A DNA stretch of 64,000 bases from Actinomycetota bacterium (GTDB lineage: Bacteria; Actinomycetota; Actinomycetes; S36-B12; CAIYMF01), in assembly GCA_020161245.1 (NCBI GenBank), contig JAIUOK010000004.1, positions 1 to 64,000 on the forward strand, read 5' to 3'. Shown one piece after another: positions 1 to 7,423 of the stretch. The translations under genes and the position numbers were made by a program. The notes below the pieces were generated by a model. That model did no database searches and had not been told where the DNA came from. It saw only the letters and a program-made list of their open reading frames with translations. Positions within the stretch are counted from its first letter, which is position 1. Every line of letters starts with the position of its first letter.

Positions 1-189
1 GGACGGCGCGCCGGGCGGTCCCCCGGCCGGCCGTGGCGAGGAGCCGGGCGGTCCCGGGGCGGGCCTGATGCGCTCCCCAGCGCGGAGCAGGGGGCGGCCA
101 CGGCCGTGCGGCTCGTGGCTCGCCCCCTGCCTGTCGACGGGTCGGCGACCGGCCTGCTGTGGGAGGACCGCGAGGTCGTCCCCTGGTAG
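1..189 (+). CDS. 3' end of a probable short-chain dehydrogenase (partial)
   Basis: The frame that is open from base 1 ends at a TAG at 187-189 and gives the last 62 residues of a protein that begins outside the window. The tail has the pattern GGPDA, then an S-A-E-Q-G-A-A-T-A-V helix, then G-S-A-T-G-L-L-W-E-D-R, and ends in VVPW. Classical SDR oxidoreductases often end this way (GPTGGFFRDG..PW after a SxEEGAxTAVWLA helix), so an SDR C-terminus is likely. The Rossmann and catalytic YxxxK parts lie upstream, so substrate and cofactor cannot be judged. It converges on the ABC exporter genes, leaving only 18 bp between. Confidence 0.55.
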   Translation, partial: GRRAGRSPGRPWRGAGRSRGGPDALPSAEQGAATAVRLVARPLPVDGSATGLLWEDREVVPW

Positions 190-207
190 GCCCGGGTCAG
201 CAGCGCG

Positions 208-1008
208 TCAGGTGACGTCGCGCTTCTGGGTGGTGAGCGCGGCGATGGTGCCGAGGACCGCAGTCCAGGCCAGCAGCAGGAGCGTCGCGCCCCAGACCGG
301 CAGGTACTGGGCGTTGTTGAGCCCGGTCGTCTGCAGGATCCCCTGCACCGCACCGCCAGGGAGCCACTTGCCGACGTCGGGCAGGAACCCGACCACGAGC
401 TGCTCCACGAGCAGGACCCAGACGAGCACGCCGAGCACGCCGGCGATCTGGTTGCGGACAAGCGCGCCGACGGCGACGCCGAGCACGGCGAACAGGGCCG
501 CCGCGAGGATCGCTCCGCCCGCGATCTGGCCGAGCGAGCCCCACGGGACATCGGCGTGCGACTTCAGCGGCAGCAGCGCCAGGGCCAGGGCGTAGCCGAA
601 CACGATCCCGACCAGGCCGTAGAAGGCGCCCACGAACGCGTAGGCGACCATCTTCGCCAGCATCACGGCGTTGCGGCGCGGCTCGGCGAGGAAGGTCGAG
701 GTGATCGTCTGGTGGCGGATCTCCTGCGTCATACCCAGCGTGCCGATGACGATCGCGAAGATGTACGACGCGCCGGACTGGGCGAACAGGTTGCGCATGC
801 CCGGCTCGGTCTCGAGCGTGGGGATCTCCATGCCCGGCGTCTGCGGCGCGAAGATGCTCGACACGACGCCGAGGGCGACGAACCCTACGACGCCGAGCAG
901 CATCCAGAGCCACATCTTGGTGCTGGTGACCTTGAGGATCTCGGCGGAGACCAGGCGCGGGCGGTGCGGGGCCGCGGTGCTCGGCGCGGGGATCGTGGCG
1001 GCGCTCAT
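208..1008 (-). CDS. ABC-2 type transporter, permease subunit
   Basis: A 266-residue integral membrane protein. A short cytosolic N-terminus with the L-x-S-A-E-x-x-K-x-x-S/T-x-x-x motif typical of ABC-2 permeases is followed by about six hydrophobic segments (roughly residues 32-52, 82-100, 120-145, 165-185, 190-210 and 235-258). The amphipathic stretch TQEIRHQTITSTFLAEPRR is a hallmark of this family. The ATG overlaps the stop of the upstream ATPase gene by 4 bp (ATGA), so the two are translationally coupled and form one exporter. The substrate is unknown; relatives export antibiotics, lipids or peptides, or give drug resistance. Confidence 0.9.
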   Translation of the reverse strand: MSAATIPAPSTAAPHRPRLVSAEILKVTSTKMWLWMLLGVVGFVALGVVSSIFAPQTPGMEIPTLETEPGMRNLFAQSGASYIFAIVIGTLGMTQEIRHQTITSTFLAEPRRNAVMLAKMVAYAFVGAFYGLVGIVFGYALALALLPLKSHADVPWGSLGQIAGGAILAAALFAVLGVAVGALVRNQIAGVLGVLVWVLLVEQLVVGFLPDVGKWLPGGAVQGILQTTGLNNAQYLPVWGATLLLLAWTAVLGTIAALTTQKRDVT

Positions 1009-1943
1009 GACTGCGCTCCCGTCGAGGTGAGGGACAGGAAGATCTGCTCGAGGTCGCTGCTGGCCCGGCGCAGCTCGTGCAGCTCGACGCCGCTGGCGAA
1101 CGCGACGTGGCCCACCTCGGCGGGGTCGAGACCCTCCACCGTGACGCTGCCGTCGTCCTCGGGGCGCACGGCGGCGGCGGGGGAGTGCGCGGCGATGGCG
1201 TCGGCGAGCTGCTGCGGCGACGGCGTCCGCACGACGACGTGGCCGGACTCGGTGGTGAGCTCGGAGAGCGGGCAGGCGCGCACGAGGCGGCCGCCGGCGA
1301 TGATGACGACGTCGTCGACGGTCTGCTCGACCTCGGACAGCACGTGGCTGGAGACCAGCACGGTGCGGCCCTCGCCGGCCAGGTAGCGCAGGAAGGCGCG
1401 CAGCCAGGCGATGCCCTCGGGGTCGAGGCCGTTGGCCGGCTCGTCCAGGACGAGGACGCCGGGGTCGCCGAGCAGCGCGGCGGCCAGCTGCAGGCGCTGG
1501 CGCATCCCGAGGCTGAACCCGCCGACCCCGCGGTCCCCGACGCCGACGATGGCGAGGACGTCGGGCACGCGCTTCTCGTCGAGCCCGCCCGCGCGGGCGA
1601 GCACGCGGAGGTGGTTGGTCGCGCTGCGGCCCGGGTGGAACCCGGTGGCCTCGAGCGCGGAGCCGACGACGCGCGTCGGAGCGGTGATGTCGTGGTAGGC
1701 GCGGCCGCCGATCGTGGCGCTGCCCGACGTCGGCGCGACGAGGCCGAGCAGGCAGCGCAGCGTCGTCGTCTTGCCGGCGCCGTTCGGGCCCAGGAAGCCG
1801 GTGACCCGGCCGGGCTCCACGCTGAAGGAGAGATGGTCGACGGCCACGACGCCGCCGAAGTGCTTGGAGAGGTCGTCGACGACGACCGGCACCCCGACGA
1901 CGCCCGACGCCGAGGGGACGACCCCAGGACTGGTCTGCGTCAT
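1005..1943 (-). CDS. ABC-2 type transporter, ATP-binding subunit
   Basis: A 312-residue ATPase that powers the adjacent permease. Walker A GPNGAGKT is near residue 52, the signature FSLGMRQR near 143, Walker B VLVLDEP followed by ANGLDPEG near 163, and the H-loop SSHVLSE near 200. A C-terminal extension of about 90 residues after the nucleotide-binding domain is usual in DrrA/CcmA-like exporters. The frame stays open upstream, but the start at 1943 (MTQTSPG) is preferred because the extra N-terminal sequence is low-complexity shadow of the channel gene. It is the first gene of a two-gene operon and its stop overlaps the permease start. Confidence 0.92.
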   Translation of the reverse strand: MTQTSPGVVPSASGVVGVPVVVDDLSKHFGGVVAVDHLSFSVEPGRVTGFLGPNGAGKTTTLRCLLGLVAPTSGSATIGGRAYHDITAPTRVVGSALEATGFHPGRSATNHLRVLARAGGLDEKRVPDVLAIVGVGDRGVGGFSLGMRQRLQLAAALLGDPGVLVLDEPANGLDPEGIAWLRAFLRYLAGEGRTVLVSSHVLSEVEQTVDDVVIIAGGRLVRACPLSELTTESGHVVVRTPSPQQLADAIAAHSPAAAVRPEDDGSVTVEGLDPAEVGHVAFASGVELHELRRASSDLEQIFLSLTSTGAQS

Positions 1944-2022
1944 GCCCCCACCCTCTCCCGCTGGAGCGGTGAAGATCCAGCGGGTTGCCCCCGGAGCGGA
2001 CCCTGGCTGCGACCCTGAGGCG

Positions 2023-2901
2023 CTACTTCTGGCTGAGCAGCTCCTCGAGGCGGGCGATCGCCCGCTGCTGCTCGGCGAGCAGGGCGTGCAGCTCCTCGAC
2101 CTTGGCATGCAGCTTCTCGTCGCGGTCGCGGTTCTCCGCGTCGACGAGGTCCTCCTCGGCCTCCTCCGCGGCGTCCTGCTCTTTCTTGGGCGCGATGAAC
2201 GCGTTGGCGAGGTAGCCGGAGAGCGTGCCGAAGATCGCGACGCCCAGGATGATGATGCCGCTGCCGACCAGCCGCCCGGGGTTCGTGACGGGGTACTGGT
2301 CGCCGTAGCCCACGGTCGCGATCGTGACGATGACGTACCAGATCGAATCGGACGCCGACGTGATGTTGGCGTTCGGCGCGTACTGCTCGATCCGCAGCAT
2401 CCAGACGCTGCCGAACTCCAGCACGAAGATGGCGATGAGCAGCAGCAGCCACAGGGCGCTGCCGGCACGGTCCTTGATGAGCGTCCGTGCCAGGTGCTTG
2501 AGGCCGTAGCGGCGCACGAGGTTCCACACCTTGATGAGGCGGAACACGCGCAGGATCTTCAGCTGCGGCAGGGGGAGCGAGGCGCCGAGGTCGGCCCAGC
2601 CGAACTGGCGGAAGAAGTACCGGTTCTTCGAGGGCGCCTTGCGGAGCCGGTAGAGGAAGTCGATGAACAGGACGATCGAGAGCAGCAGGTTCATCGCGCC
2701 GAGGACGTAGCGGATCGCCTCGTCCTGTGTCACGTAGATCAGCAGCAGGTTGGTGATCGACAGGATCGACAGGATCCCGATGAAGACCTCGTACCCGGGG
2801 TTGTTGAGGACGCTCGCCTCGTCGCCGTCCGCGGGGGGCGCGGCGGACGGGGCGGCCTCGGCCTCGACGGCCTCGGTCAGGGACGCGTCGTCGCTGGGCA
2901 T
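2023..2901 (-). CDS. Voltage-gated-like potassium channel, 6TM/1P
   Basis: A 292-residue membrane protein with the selectivity filter TVGYGD at about residues 196-201, preceded by a pore helix (SIWYVIVTIA) and followed by an inner helix. Four hydrophobic segments precede the pore. The segment near 115-131 carries basic residues every third position (R118, R121, K124, then R130-R131), which looks like an S4 voltage sensor. The C-terminal 50 residues (about 240-292) are rich in E, K and L heptads and probably form a cytosolic coiled coil for tetramer assembly. The start at 2901 has a strong GAGGAGG ribosome site. It lies 56 bp downstream of the MarR gene on the same strand and may be co-transcribed with it. 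Confidence 0.9.
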   Translation of the reverse strand: MPSDDASLTEAVEAEAAPSAAPPADGDEASVLNNPGYEVFIGILSILSITNLLLIYVTQDEAIRYVLGAMNLLLSIVLFIDFLYRLRKAPSKNRYFFRQFGWADLGASLPLPQLKILRVFRLIKVWNLVRRYGLKHLARTLIKDRAGSALWLLLLIAIFVLEFGSVWMLRIEQYAPNANITSASDSIWYVIVTIATVGYGDQYPVTNPGRLVGSGIIILGVAIFGTLSGYLANAFIAPKKEQDAAEEAEEDLVDAENRDRDEKLHAKVEELHALLAEQQRAIARLEELLSQK

Positions 2902-2957
2902 GGATCCTCCTCGCGCGCCGGGGCAGCGGCGCAGTCAGAGCATGGCAGGCGGAGACC

Positions 2958-3422
2958 TCAGCGCACGGCCTCCGACGCGAGTGCCGTGACGACGCGTCGG
3001 AAGGCAGCGAAGTCGTCGGCGTCGAACGAGGAGGCCAGCCGCTCCTCCGCCTCGCGCGCGATGCCGTCGACCAGGGCCGACATCCGCCGTCCGCGCCGGG
3101 TGGTGCGCACCTGCCAGGCCCGGCCGTCGGTGGGGTCGGGCCGCCGCTCGACCAGGCCGGACGCCTCGAGATCGGCGAGCAGCTCGCCGAGGGACTGCTT
3201 GGTCATGTGCAGCGCGGCGGCGAGCTCGGTCGGGCGGACACCGGTGGCGGGGACGTGCTGCAGCACCCGGGCGCGCGAGCCCGACAGCGGAAGATCCAGC
3301 CGCCGCTCGGCCAGCACCGCGCCGAACTCGGCGCGGAAGCGGCGGCCGGCCTGCTCGAGCAGGCGGAACAGGTGGTCGTGCTGAACCGCCTCGGCGGCCG
3401 CCGCCTCGCTCATCGGACGCAT
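2958..3422 (-). CDS. MarR-family transcriptional regulator
   Basis: A 154-residue winged-helix regulator. The core runs from about residue 45 to 125: a helix-turn-helix with RPTELAAALHMTKQSLGELLADLEASGLVERRPDPTDGRA, interrupted here only for readability, where the D-P-x-D-x-R-A wing is the MarR signature. Flanking N- and C-terminal helices would form the dimer interface. Two starts are possible: ATG at 3422 or ATG at 3413 three codons later. It is divergent from the phosphotransferase gene across 38 bp, so it may control that gene, itself and the channel gene downstream. The ligand is unknown. Confidence 0.85.
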   Translation of the reverse strand: MRPMSEAAAAEAVQHDHLFRLLEQAGRRFRAEFGAVLAERRLDLPLSGSRARVLQHVPATGVRPTELAAALHMTKQSLGELLADLEASGLVERRPDPTDGRAWQVRTTRRGRRMSALVDGIAREAEERLASSFDADDFAAFRRVVTALASEAVR

Positions 3423-3436
3423 CCCTTGTCGTGGTC

Positions 3437-3457
3437 GGATAGTCAGGCTACCTTACC
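3437..3457. promoter_or_regulatory. Imperfect dyad in the marR/phosphotransferase intergenic region
   Basis: The 38 bp between the two divergent starts holds an imperfect inverted repeat, GGATAGTCAG followed by GCTACCTTACC, with 6 of 10 arm positions matching. It is the only notably AT-richer spot here and must contain both promoters. A MarR dimer site at this place would be usual for the family. The symmetry is weak, so this is only a candidate operator. Confidence 0.3.
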
Positions 3458-3460
3458 AAA

Positions 3461-4615
3461 ATGACCGAGACCCTCCCGCGCGACTCGCGGCTCGACGGCA
3501 TCGTCCATACCGCGGCCGGGCTGGCCGGCTGCCGGCCCGCCGACGTGGTGGTGCGGCCGGTGCCCTACGCGTTCGGATCGCCGGCGACCGCAGGGATCTG
3601 GCAGGTCTGCGCGCCCGACCGGCAGTGGTGCGTGAAGGCGATCCAGCATCCCCGCCATTGGCCGGGGCTCCAGCTGATGCCGCCCGAGCTGCAGGAGGGG
3701 TTCGCCGCCGAGTTCCCCTGGCGCTTCGAGCTCGACATGGAGGAGAGCGGCATCGCCGCCGTCATGCCGCCCGGGCTGCGGACCGCACGGCTCGACCGGG
3801 TCGAGACACCGGACGACGAGCACGCGACTCTGTGGTGGGAGTGGATCGACGACGACGGCAGCGCGTGGACGCGCGCCCAGTACCTCGACGCCGCCAGGGC
3901 GCTCGGCCGGCTGGCCGCACGGAGGCGGGAGGGCGCTCCCGCGAACGCGGCGCTGCCCGGGCTCTGCCTCCGGGTGCCGCGCGGGTTCGCCCTGCGCATG
4001 TACGCGGAGCGGCGCACGCTCTGGACGACGGTCCCCGTGCTGCGCGACCCCGGCGTCCGCGCGCACCCCGTCGTCCAGGCGGCGCTGGCCGAGACGGGTC
4101 CTGGCGTCTGGGACGACATGCTCGTCCTCGCGAGCCGGATCCCGTCGCTGCTCGACGCCCTCGACGGACTGCCGCAGACCTTCGCCCACGGCGACGCCAG
4201 CCCGCAGAACCTGCTGCGTCCGTCGGCCGAGCCGGGCACATTCGTCGCCATCGACTGGGGCTTCGGCAGCCTGCTCGCCGTCGGGTTCGACCTCGGGCAG
4301 CTGCTGGTGGGGCTCGTGCACGCCGGACTCGCGCCGGCGTCGCAGTTGCCCGAGCTGGCCGACGACGTCGTCGCCGCCTACGCGGAGGGCTGCTCGCTGG
4401 AGGGGTGGGACGTCGGCGCCGACCCGGTGCGGCGTGGCTTCGTCGGCTCCGTGCTCTGCCGCAGCGTGCTCGACTCGGTGCCCCTCGACGCGCTGGAGGG
4501 GGAGCCGGACGCCGCGAGGACAGAGCTGATGGCTGAGCGCCTGCGGCTGTGCCGCGCCCTGCTCGACCTCGACGGCGACCTCGACCTCGACGGCGATCTG
4601 GGGCTCGAGGGCTGA
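3461..4615 (+). CDS. Aminoglycoside phosphotransferase (APH)-fold kinase-like protein
   Basis: A 384-residue protein of the APH/choline kinase fold. The catalytic loop HGDASPQNLL (His-Gly-Asp with the conserved Asn five residues on, near residues 243-252) and the metal-binding IDWGFGS (near 263) are intact, so it is probably an active small-molecule kinase. The front part with WQVCAPDRQWCVKAI resembles the nucleotide-binding lobe with a conserved Lys. Many actinobacterial relatives lack a known substrate, so antibiotic resistance should not be assumed. The ATG at 3461 sits close to the likely promoter and could be leaderless. The C-terminus ends in an acidic DLDGD repeat made by an 18 bp tandem duplication. 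It converges on the GNAT gene with 6 bp between. Confidence 0.8.
   Translation: MTETLPRDSRLDGIVHTAAGLAGCRPADVVVRPVPYAFGSPATAGIWQVCAPDRQWCVKAIQHPRHWPGLQLMPPELQEGFAAEFPWRFELDMEESGIAAVMPPGLRTARLDRVETPDDEHATLWWEWIDDDGSAWTRAQYLDAARALGRLAARRREGAPANAALPGLCLRVPRGFALRMYAERRTLWTTVPVLRDPGVRAHPVVQAALAETGPGVWDDMLVLASRIPSLLDALDGLPQTFAHGDASPQNLLRPSAEPGTFVAIDWGFGSLLAVGFDLGQLLVGLVHAGLAPASQLPELADDVVAAYAEGCSLEGWDVGADPVRRGFVGSVLCRSVLDSVPLDALEGEPDAARTELMAERLRLCRALLDLDGDLDLDGDLGLEG
4562..4597 (+). repeat. 18 bp tandem duplication in a coding C-terminus
   Basis: Two copies of an 18 bp unit (4562-4579 and 4580-4597) differ at only the last base (c/t). They encode the peptide L-D-L-D-G-D twice, just before the stop codon of the phosphotransferase gene. 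The unit is a multiple of three, so copy-number changes keep the frame. Confidence 0.85.
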
Positions 4616-4621
4616 GGAGGC

Positions 4622-5218
4622 TCAGGCCTCGTAGGGGTCGGGGCCGGTGATGTCGACCTCGATCTCGCGGAGCCCGTCGACGTACTCGTCGCGGAGCACC
4701 TCGCCTGCGCTGCGCATCATCCGGTGCGACGCCTCGTTCTCCGGCGACATCACCGCGGTGAACCGGGTGACGCCCTCCTCGCGGGCGCGTCGGCGCAGCG
4801 CGACCATCATGAGCGTGCCGGCGCCCTGGCCGTGGATCTCGTCGGCGATGGTGACGGCGACGTCGGCGCACTCGGGGTCGCCGGGCAGCCGGATGAAGCG
4901 GCCGTCGCCCAGCAGGATGTCGTCGCGGCTGCTGCGCGCCCACCACATCACCAGTGCGACGTGCTGGTGGCCGTCGACCTCGTCGACGAGCTTGCGCAGC
5001 CCCTGGCTCGAGAGCTCGCCCTTGCCGGTGAGGAACCGCAGGTAGCGGCTGCGCTCGGACAGGTGCGGGAACGCGTCGGCGAGGGTCTGTCGGTCCTCCT
5101 GGTGCAGCGGTCTGATGATGACCCGCAGGCCGTGCTTGAGGGTGCCGCGCAGGTAGATGTCGGGCCGCTTCGGGTCGACGTCGCCGAGCGGGTCGACGCT
5201 GATGCGGCCCTCGGTCAT
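4622..5218 (-). CDS. GNAT-family acetyltransferase, Pat-like
   Basis: A 198-residue single-domain GNAT protein. The start of the domain, LKHGLRVIIRPLHQEDRQ followed by LSERSRYLRFL, closely follows the pattern of the acetyltransferase domain of bacterial protein-lysine acetyltransferases (Pat/AcuA-like: LRDG..V.IRPI...D...L.....LS..SRYLRF). The acetyl-CoA loop is degenerate but recognisable as D-E-I-H-G-Q-G-A-G-T-L near residue 130, then NEASHRMMRSAG near 163. It starts 7 bp after the stop of the HDAC-like gene on the same strand, so both are probably one transcript. An acetylation role on protein lysines or small amines is inference from the family and this neighbour. Confidence 0.82.
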   Translation of the reverse strand: MTEGRISVDPLGDVDPKRPDIYLRGTLKHGLRVIIRPLHQEDRQTLADAFPHLSERSRYLRFLTGKGELSSQGLRKLVDEVDGHQHVALVMWWARSSRDDILLGDGRFIRLPGDPECADVAVTIADEIHGQGAGTLMMVALRRRAREEGVTRFTAVMSPENEASHRMMRSAGEVLRDEYVDGLREIEVDITGPDPYEA

Positions 5219-5225
5219 GACCCGA

Positions 5226-6296
5226 TCATCCCTGACGAGGCCCCGCCAGGCCCGCGAGGGTCTCGCCCACCAGGACGCCGATGGTGCCCAGGTCGTAGCC
5301 GCCCTCCTGTACCGCGACCGTGGGCAGCCCCAGCGCCGCGAGCCGCTCGCCGGCCGCGCGGTGGCCGGCGACGGAGATGTCGAGCGGGGACTCGGGGTCG
5401 GCCGCGGCGGAGTCGACGCCGAGGCTGACCACCAGCGCCGTCGCGCCGTGGGACTCCACGGCAGCGGCCAGCCGGTCGACCGCGTCGAGCCAGGCGGCGT
5501 CCGTGGTGCCCGGCGCGAGGGGGAGGTTGAGGGTGGCGCCGGCCCCGTCGCCGCGGCCGGTCTCGTCGGCGAACCCGGCGTAGTGCGGGAACCAGCCGGC
5601 GCCCGGATCCACGTGCAGCGAGCAGTAGAGGACGTCGGCGCGGTCGTAGAACAGGGCCTGTGTCCCGTTGCCGTGGTGGGCGTCGATGTCGACGACGGCG
5701 ACGCGCTCGTGCCCCGCGTCGCGCAGCGACTGCGCCGCGACCGCGGCGTTGTTGAGGTAGCAGCTTCCGCCGTAGGCCGAGCGGGTCACGTGGTGGCCGG
5801 GCGGGCGCGCGAGCGCGTAGGCGAGGGGTGCGCCGGCGACGACGGCGTCGACCGCCGTGAGTGCGACGTCGACCGCCGCGCGCGCCGCCTCCCACGTGCC
5901 GGGGCCTACCAGAGTCATCGTGTCGTAGCAGTAGCGGCCCGCGGCTGCATGCACCGCCGTCGGCTCGCGCAGCGGCAGGCCGTCGAGCATCGCCTCGGTG
6001 GGCATGAGGTAAGGGACGACGCGGTCCTGGCCGGGCTCCTGAGGGAAGCCGGCCGCGACCCAGCGCGCGTGCACCGTGCGCAGGTGCTCCACGAGCGCGG
6101 GGTCGTGGATGCGCAGCAGCACGTCGTCGTCGTGGGCCGTGGAGGGGCGCACCTCGTGGCCGCGCGAGCGCAGCTCCGCCTCGATCGCGGTGGCCCGCTC
6201 GGGCACCTCGGTGCCGGGCGTGCGCACGCCGACCCAGATCTCTGCGGACGGCACGTGCAGCAGGCACCGCGCGTCCGCCACCACCACTGCCGTCAT
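5226..6296 (-). CDS. HDAC-family zinc amidohydrolase (acetylpolyamine amidohydrolase / AcuC-like)
   Basis: A 356-residue arginase/deacetylase-fold enzyme that removes acyl groups from amines or lysines. Seen motifs: RPPGHH with catalytic-type His168-His169, SCYLNNAAVAA, the zinc site VVDIDAHHGNGTQ with Asp205 and His207, a second ligand Asp295 in SLGVD, and EGGYDLG with Tyr334. All residues needed for catalysis are present. The ATG at 6296 (MTAVVVAD) is preferred; 16 further upstream residues are in frame but would leave only about 10 bp to the divergent peptidase start. It is first in an operon with the GNAT gene and divergent from the P1 peptidase across 38 bp. Polyamine versus protein substrate cannot be decided from sequence alone. 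Confidence 0.9.
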   Translation of the reverse strand: MTAVVVADARCLLHVPSAEIWVGVRTPGTEVPERATAIEAELRSRGHEVRPSTAHDDDVLLRIHDPALVEHLRTVHARWVAAGFPQEPGQDRVVPYLMPTEAMLDGLPLREPTAVHAAAGRYCYDTMTLVGPGTWEAARAAVDVALTAVDAVVAGAPLAYALARPPGHHVTRSAYGGSCYLNNAAVAAQSLRDAGHERVAVVDIDAHHGNGTQALFYDRADVLYCSLHVDPGAGWFPHYAGFADETGRGDGAGATLNLPLAPGTTDAAWLDAVDRLAAAVESHGATALVVSLGVDSAAADPESPLDISVAGHRAAGERLAALGLPTVAVQEGGYDLGTIGVLVGETLAGLAGPRQG

Positions 6297-6334
6297 GCCC
6301 CCACTCTGGCAGCCCGTGCGGCAGGATCGCCGCC

Positions 6335-7423
6335 ATGACGACACTTGCTGACCTGGGAGTCAGCATCGGCCGCCTGCCCTCCGGGCCCACGGGCAGCGTG
6401 ATCGACGTCCCCGGCGCCGGCCTGGGCCACGCCACCGTGGTCTACGACGACGCCCCGCCGCCCGAGGGCCGCGGCATCGCGCGCACCGGCGTGACCGTGG
6501 TGCATCCCGGTGGCGACGCCTGGGCCTCGCCCGTGCCGGCCGGCGTCGCGCTGCTCAACGGTGCTGGCGAGCTGACGTCTCGCTCGCAGGTCGACGAGTG
6601 GGGCGTCGTCGAGACGCCGGTGTTCCTCACGTCCACGATGCAGGTCGGTCGCGTGTACGACGCCGCGTGCGACGTGCTCATGGCCGACCAGCCCCTCATC
6701 GGCGTCGAGGACGTCGTCATCCCGACCGTCGGCGAGTGCGACGACTCGTGGCTGTCGGACCCTCGCCACCGCCATGTGACCCGCGACGACGTCGAGGCCG
6801 CGTACCGCGCCGCGATCGCATCGGCGGGGTCGTCGTCACCGCCGCTTCAGGGCGCCGTCGGCGCCGGCACCGGCATGTCGTGCTACTCGTGGAAGGGCGG
6901 GATCGGCACGGCCTCGCGCGTGCTGCCCGATGGCCACGTCGTCGGTGTCGTGCTGCTGTGCAACTTCGGCCAGTGGGACCGCCTCACTATCGCCGGCGTG
7001 CCGGTCGGGATGCTCATGGGCCGGCCCGACCACGTGCCGCCGCCACCCGCGGGCTCGTGCCTGGGCGTCGTCGTGACCGACGCCCCGATCGACCACCACG
7101 GCTGCGAACGGCTCGCGACGCGGATCGGCCTCGGCCTCGCGCGCACCGGCTCGACCGCGCACCACGCGTCGGGCGAGATCTTCATCGCGCTCGCGAACGG
7201 GCTGCGCGCGCCGCGCGGCACCCGCACCGCCGTGGCGCCGATCGGCGGGCGCGAGCTGGACCCGTACTTCGAAGCCGTCGTCGACGCCTCGGAGGAGGCC
7301 GTGATCAACGCGCTGCTGTCGGCCCACGACGTGACGGGGGTCGGCGGTGCGACCGTGCCGGCGCTGCCTGTCGACCAGATCGTGCGGCTGCTCGACGAGC
7401 ACCACGCCGGGGAGGGCCGATGA
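6335..7423 (+). CDS. P1-family (DmpA-like) self-processing aminopeptidase
   Basis: A 362-residue Ntn-type peptidase. The DmpA family cleaves itself before an internal Ser, which then becomes the N-terminal nucleophile of the beta chain. Here the site fits Gly240-Ser241 in PPAGSCLGVVVTDAPI, matching the family pattern GS-I-V-V-V-TDAP. Other landmarks are VPGAGLGHATV near residue 25, ALLNGAGEL near 70, GAVGAGTGMSC near 170 and CNFGQWDRLTIAGVPVG near 207. Relatives release N-terminal amino acids from peptides, D-amino acid amides or beta-peptides. The ATG at 6335 is close to the divergent HDAC start. The last codon overlaps the start of the CocE-like gene (ATGA), so the two hydrolases are made together. 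Confidence 0.88.
   Translation: MTTLADLGVSIGRLPSGPTGSVIDVPGAGLGHATVVYDDAPPPEGRGIARTGVTVVHPGGDAWASPVPAGVALLNGAGELTSRSQVDEWGVVETPVFLTSTMQVGRVYDAACDVLMADQPLIGVEDVVIPTVGECDDSWLSDPRHRHVTRDDVEAAYRAAIASAGSSSPPLQGAVGAGTGMSCYSWKGGIGTASRVLPDGHVVGVVLLCNFGQWDRLTIAGVPVGMLMGRPDHVPPPPAGSCLGVVVTDAPIDHHGCERLATRIGLGLARTGSTAHHASGEIFIALANGLRAPRGTRTAVAPIGGRELDPYFEAVVDASEEAVINALLSAHDVTGVGGATVPALPVDQIVRLLDEHHAGEGR

Noticed and set aside
3461-4615. Aminoglycoside resistance gene
   Set aside because: The fold is right, but the family is broad and the substrate lobe gives no match to known resistance kinases.
5215-6435. Long open frames antisense to and overlapping the HDAC gene
   Set aside because: Arg/Pro/Ala-rich translations without motifs. 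They are shadows caused by high GC, as are most long antisense frames in this window.
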